Shown: in pieces, positions 50,001 through 62,005 of the stretch
How positions within the stretch are numbered: position 1 is the first letter of the stretch
Layout of the letters: the number at the start of each line of letters is the position of its first letter
Assembly (NCBI GenBank): GCA_034008185.1
Contig: CM067085.1
Span: 55,031,602-55,095,601, forward strand
DNA length: 64,000 nucleotides
Source: Gorsachius magnificus
Lineage: Eukaryota; Chordata; Aves; Pelecaniformes; Ardeidae
Reading direction: 5' to 3'
Translations under genes and position numbers: made by a program
Notes under the pieces: generated by a model
Seen by the model: only the letters and a program-made list of their open reading frames with translations
Database searches by the model: none
Told to the model about the DNA's origin: nothing

Positions 50001-52529
50001 ACCAGGAATGGATCTGGCATGTTTTAGCTAGTGGTGGTTTAATGTAAAACATAGAAACAGCTGTGAACTTGAGTGTTGGCCTGCTTCTGAAGTGAGTGTG
50101 CTGGCTGCTAGCTGCTTTGCTTCTGGACCCGGGGATCCTGGATTACTTGCTGCTGTCATGCATGGTTTCAGGATTCAAAGGTAATGCTAGTCAGAGGATC
50201 ATAGAAAGCCTGTCAAATATGGCTGGCATTTCTTTTTTGATTTGGTATAGTGCTTCATTCATTCAATCATCTTTGGGGTAGCACAGATTTCAAACTATGT
50301 ACTACAGATACATTTTTCCAGCTTGTGAATATGCAGCTAACACCTGCAGTATGATTTACAAGGTGTTGTCTCGCACTGGTTTCTAAGATACTTAGATATT
50401 TCTTTAAGGATTATGTGGAATCTATTGTTAAGTGTGTTCTAATTCACCTGTAGCAATGTGGACACTATCAGCTGTGGCACAGTTGTATGCAGCCAGCCTT
50501 CCAAACTGGGTGTTTTTTCCCTGTGCCTAGCAATAACAGGTTTATCTGACAACGTTTCCAGCTTTTTAATTCATCCTGCATCTCTTTTAACTCCTGTGTG
50601 AAGCTCCATTGTTTACACTTTTTGTTTCCTATTTCTACTTTCATGTACAGTATTTTGTTGACAAAACTCTCGGCTTGGTTGTGAATAAACTGCTTTCTGT
50701 GTATGCCAGCTCTTGCCTTCCTGTCGTAGCTATTTTGGGTTTAAGTACTTGTTAGCATCCCTACCTAAGGATGAAGTAAAATGAAACATGGTGAGCTAAT
50801 GTAATAGCGTGCTGTTGCCAGAAGGGAGATGTTCTGTTTCTTCTTCAGTGCCCTTCCTACATCTCCATCTTTGAATTTCCCCTACTTTTTCTCTGGCATT
50901 CAGCAGACTCCCATATGCATTGACTCAGCTCACTGCTTGCAGAACATAAACCCAGCTGCATTAGAGAAGTAAATCAGCTCAGCAAAAGGCCCAAAGAGTG
51001 CAAGATGGTTATGCAGGACCACGTGGGAGAGAAAGCAAGACCTTTGGTGTCACTGAGCTATTAGATTGGCTTGTATAAGTTCACGTTAGAGATGTAATTT
51101 GACAGTAGATTTAACTGATCTAAGTCAGGGCTGCTCTACCCCCAGCTGTGTCTTTCCTTCGATCTGTTGTCATCATAGTTCTGTCCTTGTCTCTGCAACG
51201 GAATGATTCGGAGAACTGAACTGGAAAAAAGTGAATTTTTGTCAAGGTTAGTTTTCAGCTAGTTTCAGTTACCTTACCAGGAGTCAGGGTAGTCACAGTA
51301 ACCCCACTGGAAGGAAAGGGTCTGGAAGGCATGGCTGAAGGCAGGGGAAGCAGCAGCATCACATAATCAGTTCACGCTGTCTTAGAACCTCGTCTTTACA
51401 GAGGCAGCAGCACAACTGCGTGATGTGGGCTGAGGAATTGCTTTCTTGACATGGTGGTTAGATAGGATACTTCATTCCCTGCAAAACTTGACATGATCAT
51501 GATCCACCTATATCCTTTGTAACTGGCTATTCAGTATGAAGAAATGGGTTATCAAATTTCTTTCCAGGTGAATAGAAGTTAAATGAATATGTAGAAGCCT
51601 GCTGCCCGAGCAGTTTCAGTTCCCATTTCATCTTCAGTTCATATGAAATAACAGACAGACGGCTCAACAAAGAGCAAGTCAGTGCATGTACAACCCTTTG
51701 GGAGCACCTCGCAAGATAAGCAATCTACTTGAATGACATAATTGAAATGGAGAGGGAGAAGTAAACAAAATATAACTTCTTAAATTGTGCAAATGAATGA
51801 AGAGGAAGGGAAGTGGACTTGTGAAGCAGGAAAGCTTGGACTTTCATCTTATAGTCAGACAGTACTGACAGTGAGCAAACTCTTAGTAGTTGGGGAGTGA
51901 CAGTGACTGGCATGTGTGTTTTCAGGGTTAGAATGAAAATATGCCTGATAAACAGGGACAAATGGATGAGAACGTTGCATATGAACTCTTAGTGTATTCC
52001 TTTACTTTTTTGTAAGTAGGTTTTATTTGTGTATGATTACTTCTACTCTTGCTAAAACCAACTCTTAACGCAGCTTAACTGTCTGTGTGGTTTTTAGCTT
52101 CTTTTATGGGACCACCCATGAGTAGGGAATTTGGACAAAAGCTTGTTGAAAAATTCAGTATTAGTTACTTCCATATGGATAGATGATAGCTACTTGTGCT
52201 GAGAATTTGTGTTGTCCACTTTCAAGGCTGTCCCGACAGAGGGGAGGAATGTCTTGCTGTCTTGTGGGGAGTATTGATCTGGTAGCGTATGAAAAAATTA
52301 AAGGCTTTTAGAAGCTGTTTCTAAAATTAAGGTTAATCCTACTTCTGTATATACATCTATATTCAATCACTTTCAGTGCTATAAAAGTTTTAAATACAAC
52401 TTTTCTCTGATGTGGATGCTTCTGTAGAGAATTTTACAAATCACATTTTAGAAGACACTTTTTTTTTTTGACAATATGAAGCAAATACTTAATTTTTACC
52501 ACTGTCAGCTAATAGTAAATATTCTGAGT

Positions 52530-52650
52530 GTACACACAGAGGTGTATATGCATAATCTATAAATATGCATAGACACATGTATATGTGTGTATGCATATTT
52601 ATATATTATGCATATACAGATAATGCGTGTGTATATATACGCATGTATAC
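52530..52650. repeat. TATG/TATA-type AT-rich microsatellite with a 44-base palindrome
   Basis: This is a purine-pyrimidine alternating tract (TATA, TGTG, TATG units). Within it, 52559-52602 is an inverted repeat: ATAAATATGCATAGACACAT against ATGTGTGTATGCATATTTAT, with 20 of 22 positions paired and no loop. It lies in NEK7 intron 1. Such tracts are typically length-variable. Confidence 0.75.
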
Positions 52651-53990
52651 TAATTGAGATAAATGACACTTTGCAGTGCTAATGATTAACTTGGTCTCCC
52701 AGTCTTGAGTTGACGTTATCCCTTGCCAATTAAGGTCTTGATTGTCTTGGCAGAGTTGAAGTGTGTGTCAGTTTAAATGCGTTGTGCTTTATTAATGCAT
52801 ACATTTAACTTAGCTATTCACAGAGAAAAATAAACTAGTGTGGTAATTATTTGGCATATATCAAATATTTTTTCACTGAATGAATGAGTAGTTTAAATAA
52901 TCAGCATTATTGCAGTGCACTGTAAATTAAAGAACTCACTGTTGTATTTTATTGACAACACTACATTGTGGATTGTATGTTTCTTGTACTTTGGGATTAA
53001 CAGCGGACCAATAAAAAGTTTAGTATTTTTGAAAAATAGACAATGTGGGCTGGGCAGGAGCATAGTCAGCATTGATTGGCTATTATTTTTAAAAATTTAA
53101 AGTGTTTCAGCATTATTTTATCACTTCTAGGGCTGTCTTTAAGCTGAGCGTATAACTTTCTGAATCGATGGCATAGTAATGTGGATCTGTTTAACCAGAT
53201 TTCATTTTAATGGTCTGTGTTAGTCAGGAATAACTTACTAAAAAGACACTGTGCTGTCATTCCTATTATTTGGAAACTTGGATTTTCCAGTTAGAATATC
53301 TTGCTGCTCATGTTTAAATATATCCATACTAAATATTGTTTGGAATGCCAGTGGTATAAAGGCAGATGAATAACTTCTTGAAATGCATTTTAGCACTTAA
53401 ACTACAACCCAGCTGAGTTTGATCTTTCCAGATACATTCTGGGGGGTGTGTGTGTGAAAATGCAACAAAGCCAATTTTAAGTAAGAGAGCAGAGTTTTAG
53501 GTAAACTGTTGGGGATATTGGTTTTCTTGTGCTTTTTGGAGATGCTGAGATACAGGAAGTGTATAAAGGCTTTGGACATGTCAGTGTTCCAGGAGTTGCT
53601 TTTGGGGTACCATATGTGGGCTGTTGTTTTTTAAGTACTTCCTGGAATGCACTATGAATATCTATGGAACTGAAGTGACTTTTACTTTGCAAGTAAAACA
53701 CTTCTATTATGACATCAAAACTTATGTGTTCTCCTGTTCAATGGTTTATGCAGAGTACCAGGGAAAAAAATACACTTTAGTGTTAAAGAATTCTCATAGA
53801 TACAGATTCCAAATTGGTTTGCTTTATTGGACATGACTTCTGACTTGCCATTTCTTTGGAAAACATGTAGTTGTGCTGTCATTTAACATAACATGAACAA
53901 TAAAGTTGGGATGCTCTGTTTACAGCTGCTGACATTCTATTGCTTCATCCATGATCTTCCCTGTGTGTGTCCTGAGCCCCTGCTTTTAAA

Positions 53991-55730
53991 ATCATAGAAT
54001 CATAGAATGTTTTGGGTTGGAAGGGACCCCTAGAGGTCATCTAGTCCAACCCCCCTGCAGTGAGCAGGGACACCACTAACTAGATCAGGTTGCTCAGAGC
54101 CCCATCCAACCTGGCCTTGAATGTTTCCAGGGATGGGGCCTCCACCACCTCTCTGGGAAACCCCTGCCAGTGTTTCACTACCCTCATTGTAAAGAATTTC
54201 TTCCTTATATCTAGTCTAAGCCTACCCTGTTTTAGTTTAAAACCATTACCCCTTGTCCTGACACAGCTGGCCCTACTAAAAAGATTGTCCCCATCTTTCC
54301 TATAGGCCCCCTTTAGGTACTGAAAGGCCGTAATCAGGTCTCCCCTCAGCCTTCTTTTCTCCAGGCTGAACAAGCCCAACTCCCTCAGCCTGTCCTCATA
54401 AGAGAGGTGCTCCAGCCCTCGGATCATTTTAGTAGCCCTCCTCTGGACCCGCTCCAACAGTTCCCTGTCCTTCTTGTGCTGAGGGCTCCAGAGCTGGACG
54501 CAGTACTCCAGGTGGGGTCTCACCAGAGCAGAGTAGAGGGGCAGAATCACCTCCCTCGACCTGCTGGCCACGCTTCTCCTGATGCAGCCCAGAGTACAGT
54601 TGGCCTTCTGGGCTGCCAGGGCACATTGCTGGCTCATGTCCAGCTTTTCATCCACCAGCACGCCCAAGTCCCTCTCGGCAGGGCTGCTCTCAATCCTTTC
54701 TTCCCCCAGCCTGTACTGATACTGGGGGTTACCCCGACCCAGGTGCAGGACCTTGCACTTGGCCTTGTTGAACCTCATGAGGTTCACACAGGCCCACCTC
54801 TCCAGCCTGTCCAGGTCTCTCTGGATGACATCCCGTCCTTCTGGTGTGTCAACCGCACCACTCAGCTTGGTGTCATCCGCAAACTTGCTGAGGGTGCACT
54901 TGATCTCGCTGTCTAAGTCATTGATGAATATATTAAACAGCACCGGTCCCAGTACGGACCCCTGAGGGACACCACTCGTCACCGGTCTTCATCCGGATGT
55001 CGAGCCATTGACCACTACCCTCTGGATGCGGCCATCCAGCCAGTTCCTTATCCACCGAACAGTCCACCCATCAAATCCATAGCTCTGCAATTTAGAGAGA
55101 AGGATGTTGTGGGGGACCGTGTCAAAGGTTTTGCAGAAGTCCAGGTAGATGACATCCCTTGGTTTTCCCTTGTCCACTGTTGTTGTCACAGCATCATAGA
55201 AAGTCACTAGGTTAGTCAGGCAGGACTTGCCCTTGGTGAAGCCATGCTGGCTATCTCGAATTATCTCCCTGGCCTCCATGTGCCTTAGCATAGCTTCCAG
55301 GAGGATCTGTTCCATGATCTTCCCAGGCACAGAGGTGAGGCTGACAGGTCGGTAGTTCCCGGGGTCTTCCTTTCTACCCTTTTTGAAAATGGGCACAATG
55401 TTTCCCTTCTTCCAGTCCCCAGGGACTTCACCTGACTGCCATGACTTTTCAAATATCATGGAGAGTGGCTTGGCGACTACATCGGCCAATTCCCTCAGGA
55501 CTCTGGGATGCATCTCATCAGGTCCCATGGACTTATGTGCGTTCAGGTTCCTCCGGTGGTCACGAGCTTGATCTTCTCCTACAGAGGGAGGGGTTTTGCC
55601 CTCCCGGTCCTCCTCATGCCATCCATTGACTCGGGAGGGGTGAGGAGAGAGGATGCCAGTGAAGACTGAGGCAAAAAAGTTGTTGAGTACCTCAGCCTTC
55701 TCCTCATCTGCTGTTACCAGCTTGCCAGTC
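53991..55730 (-). mobile_element. Young CR1 LINE in NEK7 intron 1, nearly identical to the 41-kb copy
   Basis: This is a second 5'-truncated CR1 copy in the same orientation. It aligns base for base with the 41-kb copy with only scattered substitutions, up to 55730, where the match ends abruptly and unrelated intronic sequence begins. The 3' end carries two octamer units (53991-54008). It lies antisense within NEK7 intron 1, about 1.0 kb short of 55 kb and 5.3 kb before the coding exon. Different 5' breakpoints show that the two copies are separate insertions rather than a segmental duplication. Confidence 0.95.
54080..55730 (-). pseudogene. CR1 reverse transcriptase relic split by one stop codon
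   Basis: The frame is that of the 41-kb CR1 ORF2 but is broken into two pieces (54080-54982 and upstream of 54989) by a TGA at 54989-54991 on the minus strand, where the other copy has TGG (Trp) in the sequence after VVNGSTSG. The reading frame is unchanged on both sides, so this is a single nonsense substitution, not an indel. The upstream piece retains the RT motifs NYRPVSLTS and YLDFCKTFD; the downstream piece keeps [10 protein letters not shown] and the FADD box (54872-54883). The endonuclease region is absent. The upstream frame runs past the element end into intronic sequence to 55822, which has no coding meaning. Confidence 0.88.
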
Positions 55731-58700
55731 ACTTTGAAAAATTTGTAAACTGCAACCTGCACCCTGGATGCCAGTGTTGAGTGGCTGCTGGGGAGGGTTG
55801 ATCGGCGTTGGTGACCTGACAAAGCATGGGCCAGGTTTGGCCAGCAAGCCCGTTCCCTCCAAGTGGCCTACCTTTTGCCTTTAAGAGGTAAAGAATGACT
55901 GTTAAGGCAGTATGTTTTGTAAACCACTGGGATGGCTGTTTCTTAACCTACTCTCATCATGCTTAAGGGCCAAGCTGTTATTGCTGGGTCTAAAGTTTGA
56001 CTCCTACCAAAAGGTATGTGCCTTTGATCTGGGAGCTGAGACTTGCAGTTATGCCAGCATGGCTCTCCAGGGATCTAAAATTTGTTATTTAAATCTGTGT
56101 TAGGTACTGAAGAATCTAACTTTACACTAAAAAGTAAGGAGTATGTAGGGTGTTAAATGGACAGTTGTTTCTGGAGGGCCTTGGCTCTAACCTAACTAAA
56201 ATAATGGTTATAGTAAAAACTAAAAATACCTGCCTCTAACTGATGGTGTAACTGAGAAGTAAACATAGCACATTCCGTCCTTTGTGAACAGCAACTAAAG
56301 TGACTGTGTGCCTGACCAGCAGATTGTGAACAGTGCAACTTCATGTTTTCTCTGTGTTAGCAAGTATGTGGACTAGTTACATCTGCGTTCTGCAGAAAAA
56401 GACTGAGATTTTCAGATTCTCAGCAGAACTGTAACACTCTGGATATTCTTTTAAGTATATACTTTTTTTTTTTAAAGTATAGCTGTTTCTTCTTTGATAC
56501 TGATTATTGAATGTCCCCAGTTAAGATCCAAAATTAACAAGCAAGTGGATAGCATGCAGCTAATGGAAACCAGGTATTGAGACTTACAATGCTTTCCTGT
56601 AGAAAACATCACTTTTTTTCTTGTTGTAGAACAGCCATCTGTAAAGCAATAGCACTATTGCCTGAATACTGTGAAATGTATGGTGTGTGAACTTTGAGCT
56701 GTGAAACTAGAGTTTAAAAAGCACGTTTCGTGTGATTAGGCAGTGCATTTAAGCTTTTTCTCCTGAAATAATTGGATCACATTTAAAAAGACTTAGTTGC
56801 AAGACTTAAGTCACAAGGATTTCAATTTTTGCCCAGGTATCTTTTCTTTTAAAAACGTTATTTGAAAATATATTCCAGTGAAATGTTAACGATGAGCTCC
56901 AGTTCCTGTTCAGGAGTAGGTTCTCTGCTCTGATTTCGCTAACAGAGTTTTGGGTAGTCACACCTCTCCCCTAGCAGGCTGGTGGAAACCACCTGGAAAG
57001 CTGAGTGCTGATTGTGGGATATGAGCTTCTGTTGGGGTATAGGAATGCACCCTTGCGTTTTGGGCACTTTTTATATTTGCGTGATCTTTAGATGCGTGGG
57101 CTCATACCTGAGAGCTGTGACAGTGAGGTCTGTGTGTGAAGAAAGGAAAAGGTGCTATACCCAGGTCAGGCAGTTGCAGTTTGATAGTCTAACTTAGTGG
57201 TGAGGACTTAAGTTCTTTTTGCTATGTGGTGGACTTGGTGTGTGGAGTAATTAGTGTCAATTATGGGAGTTGCTATGCAATTGCAATTTCAAATGAGAAA
57301 TTGGTTGTGTTGTCTGTATCCCCAGGTACTTCATCGTGCATCCTTTATGCGTAAGTGCCACCTACTGTTTTGATAAGCTGAAAGACAGAGATTTAAAGCA
57401 TTAGTAGTTAACCAAGTCTTCTCGTTCCTGCAAAGTATTAGTAACCATAGTTGAAGTATAAGATTTAGTGTATATGCTTGTGTTCCTGTGACTGCTGTTG
57501 TGTACAGTTTGGTCTGAATCCAAATTAATTTCATCTTAAAACTGATGGAAGTCATCTTTGCAAGATAAATGATTCTGAGAGTCTTTCGTTGTTCCTGCCT
57601 TTGCAAGTGGTATGCTGAAGGCAAGGAGTCCTTTCCTCCTACATCATCAGTGTGAGAGTGTTGAAAAACATTGGTTGTGTTTGGCACTTTGGAAGTTTTG
57701 GGTGGTGGTGGTGTAGTTGGCTCGCCTCTCACTTCATCTGTTGTCTGCTTTCCATGAACCAATGTATATCATGGTGATGGATTTGCAGAAGAAGGTCATC
57801 ATATTGCTTGTTAAAGACGTGATAGACATCTAAATGTGTTTTATATTCGCTTTTCAATTTTAAACAAGCAATGACTCTCTAGCAGTATTTTTAGTATCTT
57901 TTCACCATAAATTAGAACTTGAAGACCATCTTTGGAAGAGTAATAATTATTGCCTCAATTTAAATTTAAAGATGATAAATATTACACCACTATGTTTTGA
58001 CCTCTGGAGTGTATCATCAAGGTGAAAGTCATGCCTCACTGTGAAAACACTCTTCAAGCAGCAAAATCTAATTCTTGCTTATGTTGACAAACAGTACAAA
58101 AGATTCATTTTGCATCCTTGGCGTTTTTTTGCATCCTTGGCATTTTGTATGATCAAAATGCCAAATTACTCTAAAATGTGAATCTATCACGCAGTCTTCA
58201 AAGACAAAAACAAGTTAAAAAAAATAAAAGAACTTCCATATATGGACAGAAAATACCAATCTTTGCCTTTTCTCTGCAAAAGCAGCAACAAATTCACAAG
58301 TTAATAAATCTTCCAGGCTTCCTATGGTAGAACATATTTGTTATCTCTCTTGTTTGCTTGCTTTTAGCATAAAAACAAACCACAGAGGGCAGAGCCACTG
58401 GCAGTGGTATTGATATGACTTCCTCCCTTTCTACTTTTTCCCCAAATTAAAAAAAAAAGACAGACACAAATTCCAAAAAACTTCCAGTCAGTGCCTCTGA
58501 CCATCCAGACAAGATGAGTGGGCTGTGTACTCCCTGAATGAACATGTGTCATCTAAACATTTCAGCTTGGATTTCATTAATCTTGGATAAATGTCTGCAA
58601 TAGAGGATACAGAGTTTTGTATTTACTTTTCCCTGTGGATTTTGAAACAAATTTTTGTGACACATAGGAATTATCTATTAGTGCATTACATGGCCAACAG

Positions 58701-61046
58701 TCTTCAATGTGTAAGTGTATTGGTAAAACACACTGCAAAACTCTCAGTAGAAATATTGACGCTATCGAAAGGTTTAAAATTCTTATAAAGGCTCTTAAAA
58801 AACAAAAAAAAAACAAACAAAAAAGCACTTCAGAAAAGAATTCTTGACTTCTTGGCAGTGACAGAAAGATCTCTACAGCAAGAAATTAGCAGAAGATTCC
58901 TTAAGATTGCCATGCATTCCTCCCCCAGAATTTGTTGCAGCTGCATAAACCTCTGTGAATCTAACTGGAGAATTTAGGTGTGGTTTTGTGACAGTTTAAT
59001 TTTCAGTGCTGTTGTGTTATGATTTCTTGCCTCCGTGGGGAGGTTGTATGGGAGATGTTGTAGAACTTGTAAGAAGTGTCAATATTGGTTTCCTAGAGCT
59101 GGATAAAAGATTGCCCAGCCAGTGGTGCGCAGCCTGCATCCGCCAGCTGTTTCCCCCTTTCTCACCACGCTCATTCTAAGAGTCTTAGAAATCTTTGCAA
59201 TTCCTACCTCTTCTTCTCTGCCTCTCACTTCAGTTCGATAACTGATTTATTTTTTTTTTTCTCTTCATCTGCCTGAAATTGCTTTTTTGGATCTATCTTA
59301 TTTTTGGATTAATCACAGCTAGTATTTGGACAAAACCACAGAAGGTCCCCAACTGTATCCTTTATACAGGAGTACCTAAGGGGAGGAAAGCAAATCCTTT
59401 GGGACCCATAGTCACTCTGGAGGATGGCTGTGGTTTGGTTTTACTTAGCTAATGATACTGGAATGGCATGTGGTAACTGCTTTAAATGGGGGAGTGAAAG
59501 AAGATGGCTAATGATTTGTTTTGTGTATCCAGTCCACTGTTTAGTACACAGTATATTGAGAAACTCTGCAAAGCTGCTTTGTGATCATTTTATCTATTAG
59601 TAATGTTATCGCAATGATGCTACAAGAATGACAACAGTACTGTGAACACAAGCCATTTGTTGGAGTTTCTTAAATATTTTGCAATGAACTTTGAAAAACA
59701 TTTCTAAGGTTTGCTGCTTTCTGTTGAGTTATTTCTAACCTTTTTAATATTCTCTAAAGAAATTCCTGGGAAGATTTCTTTTGTGTGTGTTTTAAGAGAT
59801 AGTTGATTGTGTGCTGAACTTAAATGCTATATGAGAAATTTTTACGTACCCATTCTAAAGAAAGGTTTGAAATGTAAGTAGCTCTGTGTGCAGAAGGAGA
59901 CATGTTTGCAGTATTTGAAGTATATAGATTTACCAAAATAAACTTATAGGTTTCAGAAAAGTGTTTTATGTCAAACCATCTCTAGAACTTTTGGGATTTG
60001 GAGCAGGAAATAAGAAAAAAAATAAATAAATTGAAAAGCAAGAATAGTTTTCTAGTCAGACACGTGACTCTTGTTCCTCTGAAGGCCTTGGCAAGTTTGA
60101 CCAGGTAATAGGCAGAGACACTTTATGTGATGACAGGGTTGTTCAGGGCTTGCCCCTGATTTGTATAAAAGTTTATTTCATTGTTTGCATTTGAAGCTGG
60201 CAGTGAACTTTGTTGTCTTCATCTGAACAGATATGGCTCTTGTGTGCACCAATAAGACTGGGTGCTGCACCTGTTTCCCCTCAACAAAATGTCATGTGGC
60301 CTAAGAAAGGATTCGCTTAGCTGAGAAAAAAGGCTGTTGAACATTTGCGGTTTTGTCTCTCCTGTTCTTGCTAATACTGATTCTACGCATTTTGCAACCC
60401 TCATTATTGGTCAAAGCCTCGTGTCTCTATCTTGGGAACTCGGCACCTATCTTTGCTCCCGTCTTATTGATGGGATATGTGAGGTTCATAGCTGGGAATA
60501 GAGGCTGTGCTCCTAAACCGGTATCTTAAAGCCCTCTTAGCTAGCTTGTCAGAATGTAATGAGTGTACGTGTTTAGCACTTTCTATTTAGATGGAACTAC
60601 TCTTGCATACTCCCTAAAATCTACAGATAAATTAATGTGATGGTATGCATGCAGCAGATATAACTCTTCTGCTGAGCTGCTATTTCCTATGCTGCCCATA
60701 GGTCTAAGGTACTGGCCAGCAGACATCTATGTAGTTAAACAAGTCATCAGTGCCGCTGAAGAATAATGGGGTGATACAGCTTTTGGCAGACAGAAACATT
60801 TGTCTGGCTCAAATAGTGTAATGCACATCTTTTAATAAAAGTTCAGATGTGTATGTTGATTTATTGCACTTTATAGAACAGCTAAACATAAGAAAGCTTC
60901 CTTCCCAAAACAGTGCAGGGCTGGAATAGTTAAACGTTAGTAAACTCAAGCATGTGAATGAGAAAATTAATTCTTCAGTTCTTCTGCTGATGTTCATTGA
61001 TCATAAATTGAATTACAGTGTAATGACTCTGTTTCTCTTTTTTCAG
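55731..61046 (+). other. NEK7: NEK7 intron 1, second part
   Basis: Unique-looking intronic sequence ending in the polypyrimidine tract and AG before the coding exon. A 143-codon minus frame (57331-57762) has a Pro/Thr-rich start (PTTPPPPKTS) but no family resemblance I can name and no splice or poly-A context; it is left as non-coding. Confidence 0.65.
58108..58146 (+). repeat. Tandem duplication of about 20 bases
   Basis: TTTGCATCCTTGGCGTTTT is followed directly by TTTGCATCCTTGGCATTTT, differing at one base. It is a recent-looking small duplication in NEK7 intron 1. Confidence 0.8.
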
Positions 61047-61074
61047 GACATAAGGGACATTTTTACGTGATAGA
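61047..61074 (+). other. NEK7: NEK7 exon 2, 5' untranslated part
   Basis: This is the 28-base leader at the start of the first coding exon. The 3' splice site is a run of T and C ending in TTTCAG at 61041-61046. The leader holds stops in the NEK7 frame (TAA at 61051) and in another frame (TGA at 61068), so an upstream frame spliced in from exon 1 would terminate before or near the NEK7 start. Confidence 0.85.
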
Positions 61075-61131
61075 ATGGATGAACAGTCACAAGGCATGCA
61101 GGGGCCTACTGCTCCACCATTTCAGCCACAG
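61075..61131 (+). CDS. NEK7: NEK7 first coding exon (N-terminal 19 codons)
   Basis: This segment encodes MDEQSQGMQGPTAPPFQPQ, which matches the start of the vertebrate NIMA-related Ser/Thr kinase NEK7 as I remember it; human differs only around residues 12-15. The exon runs from 61047, after a pyrimidine-rich tract and AG, to 61131, followed by a GT donor at 61132, and ends in phase 0. The start codon has A at -3 and G at +4, and an in-frame TAA lies upstream at 61051-61053, so the start is well supported. These residues form the short disordered extension before the kinase domain; all catalytic motifs lie in later exons outside this window. From the known family, NEK7 is activated by NEK9, acts at centrosomes and the spindle with NEK6, and licenses NLRP3 inflammasome assembly. 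Apart from LINE frames it is the only recognisable coding sequence here. Confidence 0.93.
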
Positions 61132-62005
61132 GTACTTTTTTTTTTTTTAACAGTTACTCAAGAGTGGATGATATAATTTCTTAAATAGAGAAAGAGAGAG
61201 AAATTAGAAAACATTTCTTGTGGGGACATAGAAGCTGTAAGCAGATAGAATGTATTCTGGTGATCTTGAAATTAATTGAGTATCAGTCCTATATTTGATA
61301 GAAAAGAATTACTTTTAATTTTTACCTCCTACTGCTTCACCAAGTTTGAGGGTTTGGAGCTGGAAGGGGAGTAGGAAGCAAAATGAGGGCGGTTCTTTTC
61401 CTGAGAAATGGTGAGCTGTTAAATACTGTATGTTTTGAAATTGTATCAAAATTACCATATTTTTTTCAGACTGTTACCTTCAACTTTCTCTACTTACACC
61501 TCCTGATGGTGATACTACATGAATTAGTGCCATTACCTGTTAAAACCATTCAAGATAAATTCCCAGTACCTGTAGTTCTGTTATAAAGAAGGTGCACAAG
61601 AAAATTAATCTTTGGATATATGGTGATGGTTTGAAACAAAGGATAAAAATTATCTGATAAGAGATAATACTGGGATTTTGCTTTTTGACATTTTTGCTTT
61701 TTGACATTTTTAGGAGGTAATTCTTTGAAGGGAGTGCAAGAGCCTGCAGAGGAATACCCAAAAAATATTTATTGTGGTGACTATTCCAAAGTCAAAGCTG
61801 GACAGTTCTTTACAAAGCTGAAACTTGAATTTTATAATTTTCTTGTTGAACAGCATAGGTGATAGGGCAATTTGTGCCCTTTATTTTGCAAAAACTAAGG
61901 TGAATATTGCCCTAATCACTGACAATTGTTGATGAGGAGCATGAGACTATTTAGGCAAACAGTATAATGCCTTAGTTCCAACTAGTTTGAAAACGCCATT
62001 TCATA
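61132..62005 (+). other. NEK7: NEK7 intron 2, start
   Basis: Begins with the donor GTACTTTTT at 61132. The +3 to +6 positions (ACTT) are a weaker fit than GTAAGT. It holds the 16-base duplication and no other feature. Confidence 0.7.
61680..61711 (+). repeat. Tandem duplication of 16 bases
   Basis: The unit GCTTTTTGACATTTTT occurs twice in a row with no differences, in NEK7 intron 2 about 550 bases after the coding exon. It is probably a slippage product. Confidence 0.85.

Larger units (their letters stand above)
46851..53990 (+). other. NEK7: NEK7 intron 1, first part
   Basis: Intronic under the proposed gene model. It contains the 12-C run, a T run near 47309-47322 and the palindromic microsatellite at 52.5 kb. 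No further exon or named repeat was found. Confidence 0.65.

Noticed and set aside
57316..57357. Mini-exon candidate between CCCCAG and GTAAGT in intron 1
   Set aside because: Only about 25 bases between the sites and no supporting context; chance pairing is likely.
57331..57762. 143-codon minus-strand frame with a Pro/Thr-rich start
   Set aside because: No family resemblance, no splice or poly-A context and no CpG-rich start; the most likely explanation is chance in intron 1. A protein search would decide.
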